From: Mesotaenium endlicherianum
Taxonomy: Eukaryota; Streptophyta; Zygnematophyceae; Zygnematales; Mesotaeniaceae
Assembly (NCBI GenBank): GCA_009602735.1
Contig: WELA01000881.1
Span: 62,001 to 126,000 of the forward strand
Length of the DNA stretch: 64,000 bases
Direction of reading: 5' to 3'
The position numbers were made by a program, and so were the translations under genes. The notes below the pieces were generated by a model. That model was not told the origin of the DNA. It did not search any database and saw only the letters and a list, made by a program, of their open reading frames with translations. Shown piece after piece: positions 12,017-23,202 of the stretch (its first letter is position 1; each line of letters starts with the position of its first letter).

Positions 12017-12775
12017 CATGAGACCAGGGTTACGCCGTACGCCGTACGGGCCGACCCTCGTACGCTTAATTCAGCGTACTGAACCAGTACGCCATACTAA
12101 GCGTACGAATAATTTTCAACTCGTGTGCGCCGCCCAGTGGCGCGCCGACGTATTCACGTCTGGCACTGCACCCTCCGTTTCACTTATTAGTTTAAAATTG
12201 TCGTCGATCGAAGCGATGAAACGTGACAGTACATGCGAACAAGTTTTATCAGCAACGGCGGGAACATAAAAAAACAAGTGAAAGTTTCACCAATATTTGG
12301 GCCACCATGACATTGGTTCCAATTTCCCTCTCTTGCACATACGCATCTGCTTCGGTGTAGTGCAGCCGCGAATATTTACAAGCCAAACTTGAGGCCTACT
12401 TAACAGCTCTGTAGCCTCTTGTTGTTCATTCTACATCTGCTGATCATTCTTGTAAGTTTCTTTACCTCGTTTTCATGACCTCGCTTCCTCGCTTGCTTGT
12501 TCTTGTTACTTGTATATGTATTCATGTTTTGTTTATGGATGAATTTTATTTCGTTTCATTGTGGTTGGTTCTGGTAATGGATCTTCAATAAGGCTTAGGT
12601 CACTAGTGCTAACAATGTTCATATGAGTGGCAGGCCTACACAAAGAGCACAAAGTTGAACCCATCTAGTGCCTATCGACGTGCCACCGTCCACAGACAAT
12701 TGCATCAGGTCACATTCGCCTCTCCCCTCCTCTTTTCTGCTGTCTTTTTTGGCATGGGGGATCTATTTGGCTTGT

Positions 12776-14934
12776 CAGGGCTGGCTACCAGCCCCTTGCT
12801 TGCTTTTGTGGGGCTGGCTGCCACCCCTGAGCTTGCTTTTGGCGGGGCTGGCTGCCAGCTCCTGCTTGCTTTTGTGGGGCTGGCTGCCACCCCTGAGCTT
12901 GCTTTTGTCGAGGCTGGCTGCCAGTCCCCTGCTTGCTTTTGTGGGACTGGCTGCCACCCCTGAGCTTGCTTTTGTCGAGGCTGGCTGCCAGTCCCCTGGT
13001 TGCTTTTGTGGGGCTGGCTGCCACCCCTGAACTTGCTTTTGTCGGGGCTGGCTGCCAGCTCCTACTTGCTTTTGTGGGGCTAGCTGCCAGCCCCTTGCTA
13101 TTTTAAGATTTAAGTTGGGGCTGGCTGCCAGTCCCTCTCTTGCATTTGTCGGGGCTGGCTGCCAGTCCCTCTCTTGCTTTTGCCGGGGTTGGCTGTTAGC
13201 CACCTGCTTGCTTTTGGGGGGCTGGCTGCCAGCCCCTTACTTGGTAATTTAAGATTTTAGTTGGGGCTGCCTGCCAGTCCCTCTCTTGCGTTTGTCGGGG
13301 CTGCCTGCCAGTCCCTCTCTTCCGTTTGTGGGGCTGGCTGCCAGCCCTGAGCTTGCTTTTGTCGGGGCTGGCTGCCAGCTTCTGCTTGCTTTTGTCAGGG
13401 CTGGCTGCCAGCCCCCTGCTTGCTTTTGTGGGGCTGGCTGCTAGCCCCTTACTTGCTATTTTAAGATTTTAGTTGGGGCTACCTGCCAGTCCCTCTCTTG
13501 CATTTGTCGGGGCTGGCTGTTAGTCCCTCTCTTGCGTTTGTCGGGGCTGGCTGCCAGCCCCCTGCTTGCTTTTGTTGGGGCTGGCTGCCAGCTATTGCTT
13601 GCTTTTGTGGGGCTGGCTGCCAACCTCTTGCTATTTTAAGATTTTAGTTGGGGCTGACTGCCAGTTCCTCTCTTGCGCTTGTTGGGACTTGCTGCCAGCC
13701 CCCTACTTGCGTTTGTGGGGCTGGCTGCTAGCCCTGAGCTTGCTTTTGTCAGGGGTGGCTGACAGCCCCCTGCTTGTTTTTGTGGGGCTGGCTGCTAGCC
13801 CCTTACTTGCTATTTTAAGATTTTAGTTTGGGCTGCCTGGCAGTCCCTCTCTTGCAATTGTCGGGGCTGGCTGTTAGTCCCTCTCTTGCGTTTGTCAGGG
13901 CTAGTTGCCAGTCCCTTGCTTGCTTTTGTAGGGCTGGCTGCCACCCCTGAGCTTGCTTTTGTCGAGGCTGGCTGCCAGCCCCCTGCTTGCTTTTGAGGGG
14001 CTGGCTGCCAGCTCCTGCTTGCTTTTGTGGGGCTGGCTGCCAGCCTCTTGCTATTTTAAGATTTTAGTTGGGGCTGGCTGCCAGTTCCTCTCTTGCGTTT
14101 GTTGGGGCTGGCTGCGAGTCCCTCTCCTGCGTTTGTCAGGGCTGGCTGCCAGTCCCTTGCTTGCTTTTGTCGAGGCTTGCTGCCAGCCCCCTGCTTGCTT
14201 TTGTGGGGCTGGCTGCAAGCCCTGAGCTAAGTTTTGTCGGGGCTGGCAGCCAGCTCCTGCTTGCTTTTGTGGGGCTGGCTGCTAGTCTCTTGCTATTTTA
14301 AGATTTTAGTTAGGGCTTGCTGCCAGTTCCTCTCTTGCGTTTATTGGGACTGGCTGCTAGCCCCTTACTTGCTATTTTAAGATTTTAGTTCGGGCTGCCT
14401 GCCAGTCCCTCTCTTGCATTTGTCGCGGTTGGCTGTTAGTCCCTCTCTTGCGTTTGTCAGGGCTGGCTGCCAGTCCCTTGCTTGCTTTTGTAGGGCTGGC
14501 TGCCACCCCTGAGCTTGCTTTTGTCGAGGCTGGCTGCCAGCCCCCTGCTTGCTTTTGTGGGGCTGGCTGCTACCCCTGAGCTTGCTTTTGTCAGGTTGGC
14601 TGCCAGCTCCTGCTTGCTTTTGTGGGGCTGGCTGCCAGCCTCTTGCTATTTCTAGTTAGGGCTGTATAATGAATGCCGTCTCTTGCATTTGTCGGGGCTC
14701 GCTGCAAGTCCCTCTCCTGCGTTTGTCAGGGCTGGCTGCCAGCCCCCTGCTTGCTTTTGTGGGGCTGGCTGCCAGCCCTGAGCTTGCTTTTGTCGAGGCT
14801 GGCTGCCAGCTCCTGCTTGCTTTTGTGGGGCTGGCTGCCACCCCTGAGCTTGCTTTTGTCAGGCTGGCTGCCAGCTCCTGCTTGCTTTTGTGGGGCTGGC
14901 TGCCAGCCTCTTGCTATTTTAAGATTTTAGTTAG
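12776..14934 (+). repeat. palindromic GC-rich minisatellite, left part
   Basis: Tandem units of about 33-36 bp are built on GGGGCTGGCTGCCAGCCCC, whose 9-base arms GGGGCTGGC and GCCAGCCCC are exact inverted repeats around one base. They are joined by CTTGCTTGCTTTTGT-type spacers. A longer period is marked by recurring TTGCTATTTTAAGATTTTAG blocks. Each unit could form a strong hairpin. The array is broken by the Ty3 insertion and resumes at 23203. Confidence 0.93.
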
Positions 14935-14939
14935 GGCTG

Positions 14940-15636
14940 TGTAATGAATCAGTATATTAGTACATATAATATTCATTTAAATATAATAGTTAAATAAGTT
15001 CAGCCTGCTGAACTTTAGTTAATAGTCAGTCTGCTGGACTTTACATAATTATCAGTTTAATGACTCAGTCGAAAGCAGCAGCCTGAAAGTCCATATAAGT
15101 CAGCTGGCTGACACATTCTTTGACAGCATTCCATACTCGGTAGCAGCGAACTGCCTTGATATGCATCAAAGTGCGATATGCTAGATGAATAGCCAGATGA
15201 CATCCCTATGATGGATGGCTATTCGGGATGATGGGATATGGCGGTGGATTTGGTTAACCGAGGTCCTACCAACGTGGTTAAGTCGCACTGACCGTTGAGC
15301 AGTAAACTCATTCCATGTACATATGCTAGGCATTGCCCTCGAGTTCGGCATTCGGAAACGAGGCCAACTCTCTTGTAAAGCTTATTGAGAGAGATCTGAA
15401 TCCAAGGCGACAAGCCATTGACACGCACTGTCTTCTAACCTTGCTTATGTATGAGTTTACTGATTTGCATTATTGATGCCTAGTTTACTCTCATTTGACT
15501 GACAAGTATTATGCACTGCTAGTGCGCTGTCCTTTTGCCGTTAAAACAGTTAACAAAAAATACCATAAAGATTACTTGCTGATATAAAGATCTTTATTAA
15601 TTGTTAATCGCCTATTTTGTAAGTCGATTCATTTCA
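14940..15636 (+). repeat. 5' LTR of Ty3 family A plus-strand copy
   Basis: It begins TGTAATGAATCAG and ends GATTCATTTCA. It is followed at once by the primer site GTGGTATCGGAGC (15637-15649), which contains TGGTATCGGAGC, near-complementary to the 3' end of plant initiator methionine tRNA. Confidence 0.93.
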
Positions 15637-15670
15637 GTGGTATCGGAGCAGTTATCATAGTCTTCTTTGT

Positions 15671-17149
15671 ATGGTAAGGACAAGGTCTCAAACTAGCAAC
15701 TCCCGAGACATGGAGAACCAGGATAACGAGAATGTCGAAAACCAGGCGGAAAGCCATGTAGCGGGAACCCGTACCTATTCTGAAGCAGTAGCAGACACTG
15801 CAGCTAGGGAGGCTGCAGATGAGGCAGATGCTATTGTCTCAGTCGCAGCTCAGCAAACTGAGGGGGAGATAGCCTGACTAGAAGCTGAACAAGTAGCAAA
15901 GGCCGCTGAAGATGTACAAAGGAGGGAAGGACAGCCAGCTGACGAGCGAACTGTTGAAGAACTTATGGCATCAAGGGCCAATGTTCTGAACCCACCTCTT
16001 GCCGTACAACTCAATGTACCCCTAGGTCAAATACGTGACCAGCTGAATGCGGCAGGAATTGCTGCTGCAGGAGCAAGAGGGATTGTTGAGGACACTACTC
16101 AGCGAGTAGATGCCAATGCTGCTGCTGCATTTGCTAATCTACCACCCCAAAATGTAGACTTGGGAGCATTGTTCGTTCAGATGCAGTCGCAAATGGCGAC
16201 CATGTATCGGTTCCAGCAGGAGGTGAAAAGAATCATAATGTCCCTACTCCGGGAAAGAGACCAACTGGGGTCTCACACCACTAGTGCTGGTGGCCGAGGG
16301 CCTAGTAAGCCCAAGCCGAAACCTCCCCATGACTATGATCCTGAGGGAAACAGAAAATATTACCTGATCAAGTTTCTCGCGGATGTTGAGCAGTGGCTGG
16401 AGAACTACCCAGAACTGCAAACTTACGAGAAGGTCAGGCACACCGGTGCGCTACTGAAAGGCAGTGCCGCAGACTGGTGGCTTTACTGGAAGGAAGAGCG
16501 TAAGGCTCGGCAACTCGGTGACCCTACGTGGGTAGAGTTTGTCGAGAAGTTGCATGAGAAGTTTGATGTCATCAACCAGCAGGAGAAAGCTATCTATGCG
16601 ATGATCTCCCTGACACTGAAGCAGACCACTTCAGTTGCTGAGTTCGCTCAAAAGTTCCAAGAGAACATGATGAAGCAGCCGGATTTGCCAGAACGGTATA
16701 GGATAGCATCCTTCAGGTATGGCTTGAAATCCGAGGTCTCTGGTCATTGCGCTGAGAAAAAGTATGAGAAACTGGCTGACTTGATCCAGGATGCTGACGC
16801 CTGGGATCAGCAGCAGTTCAATCACAAGCGCCAGAGTAACGCTTTGGTGTCTAAGATTGTCAAAAAGCCCCACGGTTCCTACAATGCAGTTGAAGGAGAG
16901 CTGGCTGAGGATAATCAGGGTGATGAATATGAGTGTGAGTACGATGCTATTCAGTCTAGAGGTAGAGGTGGTCCCTCTCGAGGTAGCTATGGAAGGGGTG
17001 GTGGTAGGACTAAGCCGAGACCAGCCTCAGCAAAATCTACTTGCTACCATTGTCAGCAGAAAGGCCACTACAGAGAACAGTGTCCGGTCAAGCACCTGCC
17101 TAAGGTCGAGAGAAAAGACCAGCCTTTAAAAGACAGCAACAGTCAGTAA
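15671..17149 (+). pseudogene. gag: gag of Ty3 family A (fossil)
   Basis: Gag is the structural protein that packages the element's RNA. The region opens with [10 protein letters not shown] and has an Ala/Glu-rich N-terminal part. A central retrotransposon Gag domain has the typical [10 protein letters not shown] segment, followed by a Gly/Arg-rich stretch and one CCHC zinc knuckle ([14 protein letters not shown]) near the end. The matching region of the minus-strand copy is a single 492-residue frame. I treat this copy as broken. Confidence 0.9.
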
Positions 17150-17217
17150 TCCAGTCTACTGACTGTGAGGATGCTAGAGATAGTGAGTCGTCACTAGCTG
17201 CCCTCGTAGCAGGTATT

Positions 17218-20200
17218 ATGGGTCCTGCTGAACTGGATTCACTATGCATGCCTGACAAACAGATAAAGGAGACCATCAGCAATATAGACGTCCAGAGAGT
17301 GCACACTCTGGATGCTCTTGTTCCACCTGATGTCCAACAATTCTTTGCTACGTCAAAACAACAATGAGAAAGTCAGGAAAAGACAGTCCCCCCTATCCTA
17401 CTGCATTGCATGATTGCAGGTAGGAAGGTGAGGGCATTTGTTGACGGAGGGGCGTCACATACCTTTATCCACAAGGACTTAGTTAAGCGGCTAAGGCTGC
17501 CTACTGTCACCCAAGGGAATAGAAAAATATTCCTTGGAGATGCCTCAAGTATCCCGGGAGGAGTTATAACCAAGCCTATTGAGGTCCAGTTAGGTTCTGG
17601 CATTGCAGTTCTAACTGAAACGCTTACATTTGAGGTACTCAACACTGGCTTTTATGATCTCGTGCTAGGCAGGTCCTGGCTTAATAGACATCAAGCTGAA
17701 GTGTGTTGGAGCAGAGGTACAGTTAAAGTGAGAGGAGCCAGTGATGGGCAGACTGACTTGGCACCCACCAGTGCTCTTCCTCTTGTCCTGTGTGGATGGC
17801 AAATGAAGGAAAAGAAGAGGCTTCCAGAAGGATGCAAGTTGCTGAATGCAATGGAGTTCGTCAAAAGCTGGAACCAGAAGGAAGACAGAATGTTCTGTCT
17901 GCTGCTAAGAGAGGTACCTCCTCAACCTGAAGAAGTGGTTGAGAAAAAGGTAAGCCCTCCGGAGCACCCTACTGCTGCAAAAATTGTTGCTCAGTACACT
18001 GATGTGTTTAACATGCCTCCAGGACTACCCCCTAAAAGGGAAGTAGATCATAGGATTGATCTATTACCTGGTAGCCAGCCACCCTGGCAACGCACTTATG
18101 GCTTGTCTTATTTGGAGAGCGAGGAGTTGAAAACACAGATTGCAGAGCTGGAGGAAAATGGTTACATTTCTCCCAGTAAATCACCGTACGGCGCACCTAT
18201 CCTATTTGTTAAGAAAAAGGATGGCAGTATGCGGATGTGTGTGGATTACAGAGCCCTGAACAGAATTACAGTAAAGAACAAGTATGCCTTACCCAGAATC
18301 GAGGACTTGCTTGATACCCTGTCTGGCGCTAAGGTGTTCAGTCAGATAGATCTCAAGAGTGGTTATCATCAAATCAGAATTGCTGAGGGGGATGAACACA
18401 AGACTGCTTTCCGCACACGTTATGGACACTATGAGTTCAACGTGATGCCATTTGGACTGACTAATGCTCCTGCTACCTTTATGGGTGCTATGAATGACAT
18501 TTTCAGACCTTATTTGGATAAGTTTGTGCAAGTTTTCCTGGATGATATTTTAATTTTCTCTATAGATGAAGCTCAGCACACTGAACACTTCAAAACAGTC
18601 CTGGACACTCTGCGGAAAAAACACTTGTATGCTAAAATGAGCAAGTGTGATTTCTTTAAGGAAAGTATTGAATTCTTAGGCCACGTTGTTAGTAAGGAAG
18701 GCATCAGTGTGGATCCTAAGAAAGTCCAGACCATACGGGACTGGCCACTACCACAGTCTATCTCTGAAGTTAGATCCTTCCTCGGGTTGGCTAACTACTA
18801 TACGAGATTTATTGAGAATTATTCCACAAAGGCCAGTAAACTGACTGACCTTACTAAGAAAGACATCGGGTATGTGTGGGGGGAAGCGCAGCGGGCTGCC
18901 TGCCAGACCCTTAAAGGTGCCCTTTGTTCCGCCCCAGTGCTATCCGTGTATGACCCCAGCAAATCGGTGCAGGTGGTTACTGATGCCTCTGATTTTGCCA
19001 TGGGTGCTATTTTGTTGCAGCCTGCTGACAAAACCACAAAGGATGGTAAGGTACGGCCGGAGTGGCATCATGTGTTGTATGAGTCTATGAAATTTAATCC
19101 AGCGGAGATTAATTACTCAGTGCATGACAAAGAGCTGCTAGCTATCATTCATGTACTCAAACAGTGGAGAGCATACTTACATGGTAAAGCTTTTAAGGTG
19201 ATTACAGATCATCTAGCTCTGACCCACTTTCAGAAGAAGTCCAAGCTGTCGAGGAGGGAGAACCGCTGGAGCCAGATGCTGGAGCAGTTCCAAGTCCAGA
19301 TCGACTACAAACCAGGGAAGTTGAATCCTGCTGATGCACTCTCTAGAAGACCTGACTTGCAAGAAAGGAACTTTAGTCAGCATGCTGTAGATAAAGTCCT
19401 GTGTGCACTCACTTCACTAAAGGTGAAAAAGTCCTTCCTTGAACAACTTAGGAAAGCCTACCTTTCTGACCCAACATTTGAGCCCAGCCCCACTACTGGT
19501 GTGTGTCGTGCTACTGCACTCGGGTATAAGCTTAAGGGAGGGGTCTGGGTGACTGAAACCACTTCAGGCAGGCTGAAGCTGGTCATTCCTAATAACTTGG
19601 AAATAAGGTCTCTCTTACTGAGTCAAGCTCATGACAGTCTCCTGGGTGGACATTTGGGGCAGGCCAAAACTGTTGGCAAATTGGCAAAACATTATCAGTG
19701 GGAGGGGTTACCCCGGGAGGTCTTAAACTATGTCAAGTCCTGTGACCAGTGTCAGAGAAATAAGTCTCGACACACACCACCAGGAGGTCTCTTGCAACCG
19801 CTGCCCATCCCAACTGGACGCTGGGAAACTATCCATGGACTGGGTGGTCTCACTACCAAGAACTGCCAACGGGCATGGTTCAATACTGATAGTTGTGGAT
19901 AAACTGACAAAAATGGTCATTTTTACCTCCCTGGTGTGGTCAAGAAAAAGCTTGGCCCTGTCTGGGTCGGTCCATATTCGGTGGTCCGTCGTGTCGGTCA
20001 GAATGCTTACAAACTGAACATGTCAGCTGAATACAAGGGGCACCCGGTCTTTAATGTCTCCTTCCTGGAACCATACATCAAAGGTGATACACTGTTCACA
20101 GGTCGGTTCCCTGTCCAACCGAGACCGGTCCCCGCTGTCCGGGACGGCGACCCTGAGGAATATGAGGTCGATGAGATTTTAGACGCTCGCTCGGTCCGTC

Positions 20201-20346
20201 GATCGTCTAAATATGTCATGAAATACCTCATTCGATGGAAGGGTTACGATGCCTCTGGGGACACTTGGGAGTTTAAGGACCACTTGACCAATGCCAAAGG
20301 GGCGTTGACACAGTTCCACCTCCAGGCCGCTGGATTCCCTCCGTAG
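17218..20346 (+). pseudogene. pol: pol of Ty3 family A with chromodomain (fossil)
   Basis: The domain order is typical of Ty3 chromoviruses. A retroviral-type aspartic protease comes first ([10 protein letters not shown] near 17440). The reverse transcriptase has the [10 protein letters not shown] catalytic motif near 18535. An RNase H follows (VVTDAS near 18975), then an integrase with its zinc-binding CDQCQR segment near 19740. The C-terminal chromodomain (YEVDEILDAR to WKGYDASGDTWE, 20160-20275) is thought to steer integration to particular chromatin. Breaks are present, so no functional polyprotein is claimed. Confidence 0.92.
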
Positions 20347-20394
20347 CTGTCATTTCAGTTGACACGGGAAGGTGACAGGCGGTCCTGTCTCCAT

Positions 20395-20408
20395 TTAAGT
20401 TGGAGGGG
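20395..20408 (+). promoter_or_regulatory. internal polypurine-like motif after pol
   Basis: TTAAGTTGGAGGG here, about 50 bases after the end of pol, is identical over 13 bases to the motif that precedes the 3' LTR at 22506-22518. In Ty3 elements the polypurine tract primes plus-strand DNA. A second copy here suggests a central tract or the relic of an older 3' end. Confidence 0.6.
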
Positions 20409-20731
20409 AAAATATATGACAGTTAGTGAGGAGAGCAATAAAAGAACAGTTACGTGAATCCTAAGTGTCAGCATAGTGACAGAGGGGACAGCCTGGCCCA
20501 CATAAAGCACCTTGAGCTGAAGGAAAAAGGGGCCTCGCACAACACCACAACACTCACCCTAAAACACACTCATACGTTTATGTGTAGCGCATCGCAACTA
20601 CGTCAACTTTTAGCAATCATCCTGTAAGGTAAACAGCAGCGAAGCCACTATACTAATAGTAACATACTTCCTGCAATCCCTCTGACAAAATTCCATATCC
20701 TACTAACTGGTGCCCTGGTTACATGTGCAGG

Positions 20732-22407
20732 ATGGCGCCCACCACACAAAAGGAGGACAGAAAGCGCAAGGCAGAAGAAGCCAGGAGGACAATGGAGCAA
20801 TACCAGAAGGAGCTGGCGGCGACGTCCCTCACCAGGAGAGAACAAGAAAGGGTCCGCAAACAACAAGAGGCGGCAGAAGAGGCACAGAGGAAGAAGGATC
20901 AGGAAGCGGAAAACCTCAGGAAGGCCGAGGAGGAGAGACAAAAGAAACAGCAAGAAGAAGCGGCAGCGGTAGAAGAGGAGAAAAGGAAAAGATTGAAGCG
21001 GACAGACAAAAGAGCTTGGCCACATACAAGTATACTGTGCTGGGTGGCCAAAACTTCGATAACCTGAAGGAAACATTGCTGGCAGCCCAGGAGATCAACA
21101 GGCTGGAACAGACAACACTGCTACAGAAGGAAGGAGCAACAGCACTGGATAGGTACATCGAGACACACACCGGCGTGGTCCTTTACGAAGATTATGCTAA
21201 GTTGGTGGGCTATACAGCGGAGCAGGCCCGGTATCTCGCAGATGATTCAGAGGACAAGCCGGTCCCCATACCGGGAATAGTGGGAGATCAGAGACTCATC
21301 CGGATGGTGAGCATGCGGCCCGATAGCTTTAAGGATACGGTATTCTACCTCACACTCCTGCCAGCTTACAATGAAGTTGAGAGAAGGAGCTGGGAGTACT
21401 TGGCCAGGGAAGCAGGACAGCAGATGTTCTCTCCCCACTGGTTCCCGTGTAAACTGAGGAAGGCTGAGCACGGACCCCAGTACTACCAGCAGCCAACAGA
21501 CTGGAGGTGGATGACCGTCACAAATAAGAAGCAGGAGTGTGACCGAGCCCAACCGGATGACTTCCACTATGGCCTAGACGGCTATCTCATCCTACCACCT
21601 CACATTGCCCCTTGGGACCCCAGGCTGAATGGATGCCTGAGCAATATGAATGCAGAGACCAAGGAACATAGGAGGAGGGGAAGAGACTACTTCTCTAAGG
21701 GAAAGCATGCCTTTGTCAAATGGGCAAAGAATGCAGGCCGGATAGATATCAGTAGGCTGAAGGCCAAGCAACCTCCAGCGCGCCCTAAGAAAGGGAGGTC
21801 GGTAGACTACTCCATGTCTACTAGGGAGCAGGACGACTTAGTGGACGAGACCCCTACTCTCTCCGAGGAGGAGGATGAGGAGGATGAGGAAGAAGAACAA
21901 GGCAGAGGAGAAGCATCAGCAGCAGGTACTCAGGATACCCAGGGACAGGCAGTGGCACTTCCTAAAGAACCACAATCAGGTGTTTGGAATGTGATCCCCG
22001 TTATGGCGACAACTGGACCCCGCGCTCGCTCCCCCAGTCCACCTGCCCAAGCAGGGGAAGAAGGTGATCTGACTGTACTAGGCAGCAGACAGAGACAGAA
22101 ATCCCCAGAGAACAGGGGTGCCAGAAGAGGGACACGCGGGTGGGCCAGAGGTATGCCAGCCTCCCCCTCTGCTCATGGGCATGTACCTCTAGCCAATGTA
22201 TTTCAGCATCCTACTGGAATGCCTGTCTATGTGGGAATCAACACCCAAGTGGTTGAAGAGCAGGCTACCATCCTTCGTTCTCCTCGAGGTCCAACTTTAG
22301 AGCAAACCGGGTTCTTTAGAAGGCCAGCTGACAGACCTAGAGGGCTGTCCAGATCTAGGTCCAGATCTCCGTCTCCTGACCCTGAAGCCCCAGGAACCAC
22401 CCCTTAA
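20732..22407 (+). pseudogene. extra third ORF (ORF3) of Ty3 family A, unknown function (fossil)
   Basis: This coding region of about 550 codons lies between pol and the 3' LTR, where a standard chromovirus has none. Its N-terminal part is a highly charged Lys/Glu/Arg/Gln coiled-coil-like stretch. The conserved middle contains PGIVGDQRLIRM, NEVERRSWE, PTDWRWMT and LPPHIAPWDPRL. The tail is acidic (Glu/Asp runs), then Pro/Arg/Ser-rich, and ends with an SRSRSRSPSP tract. I see no signal peptide, membrane segment or CCHC finger, so it does not look like an envelope protein. The minus-strand copy has a clear homologue at 54955-56512 with the same motifs. I do not recognise the family. A role in RNA or particle binding is conjecture. 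Confidence 0.8.
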
Positions 22408-22505
22408 GGTGACAGGCTGAAAAGATAGTCAGTAAGGGAGGCTGGTCAGGGTCAGTTTCTTTATTTAAAGCTTTTGCAGTTTAATGTTGTCGAGGCGACA
22501 ACAAG

Positions 22506-22520
22506 TTAAGTTGGAGGGAT
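22506..22520 (+). promoter_or_regulatory. 3' polypurine tract of Ty3 family A
   Basis: TTAAGTTGGAGGGAT directly precedes the 3' LTR start TGTAATG, the usual place of the plus-strand primer. Confidence 0.8.
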
Positions 22521-23202
22521 TGTAATGAATCAGTATATTAGTAGATATAATATTCATTTAGATATAATAGTTGATTAAGTTCAGCCTGCTGAACTCTAGT
22601 TAATAGTCAGTCTGCTGGACTTTACATAATTATCAGTTTAATGACTCAGTCGAAAGCAGCAGCCTGAAAGTCCATATAAGTCAGCTGGCTGACACATTCT
22701 TTGACACNTACATTCCGTACTCGGTAGCAGCGAACTGCCTTGATATGCATCTAAGTGCGATATGCTAGATGAATAGCCAGATGACATCCCTATGATGGAT
22801 GGCTATTCGGGATGATGGGAGATGGCGGTGGATTTGGTTAACCGAGGTCCTACCAACGTGGTTAACTCCCGGGTAGGCGGTGCCATCGCACTGACCGTTG
22901 AGCAGTAAACTCGGCATTTGGAAACGAGGCCAACTCTCTTGTAAAGCTTACTGAGAGAAATCTGAATCCAAGGCGAGAAGCCATTGACACGCACTGTCTT
23001 CTAACCTTGCTTATGTATGAGTTTACTGATTTGCATTATTGATGCCTAGTTTACTCTCATTTGACAGACAAGTATTATGCATCGCTAGTGCGCTGTCCTT
23101 TTGCCGTTAAAATAGTTAACGGAAAATACCATAAAGATTACTTGCTGATATAAACATCTTTATTAATTGTTAATCGCCTCTTTGGTAAGTCGATTCATTT
23201 CA
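22521..23202 (+). repeat. 3' LTR of Ty3 family A plus-strand copy
   Basis: It matches the 5' LTR of the same element and ends TTCATTTCA directly before the target duplication GGCTG. One unresolved base lies at 22708. Confidence 0.93.

Larger units (their letters stand above)
14940..23202 (+). mobile_element. Ty3 chromovirus family A, plus-strand copy (broken)
   Basis: This is an LTR retrotransposon inserted in the hAT minisatellite, with the 5-bp duplication GGCTG at 14935-14939 and 23203-23207. Both LTRs run TGTAATG...TTTCA. The parts in order are 5' LTR, primer site, gag, pol (protease, reverse transcriptase, RNase H, integrase, chromodomain), an extra ORF, polypurine tract and 3' LTR. By eye the LTRs are about 96-98 percent alike, so the insertion is fairly recent. 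Several breaks in the coding regions make it a fossil. A near twin lies on the minus strand at 54031-62836. Confidence 0.95.

Noticed and set aside
12776-14934. CRISPR-like array of palindromic repeats with short spacers
   Set aside because: The spacers are near-identical variants of one sequence, the setting is eukaryotic and inside a transposon, and there are no cas genes.
20732-22407. Envelope gene for Ty3 family A ORF3
   Set aside because: I see no signal peptide, no hydrophobic membrane segment and no cysteine-rich ectodomain. The protein is charged and low-complexity at both ends.
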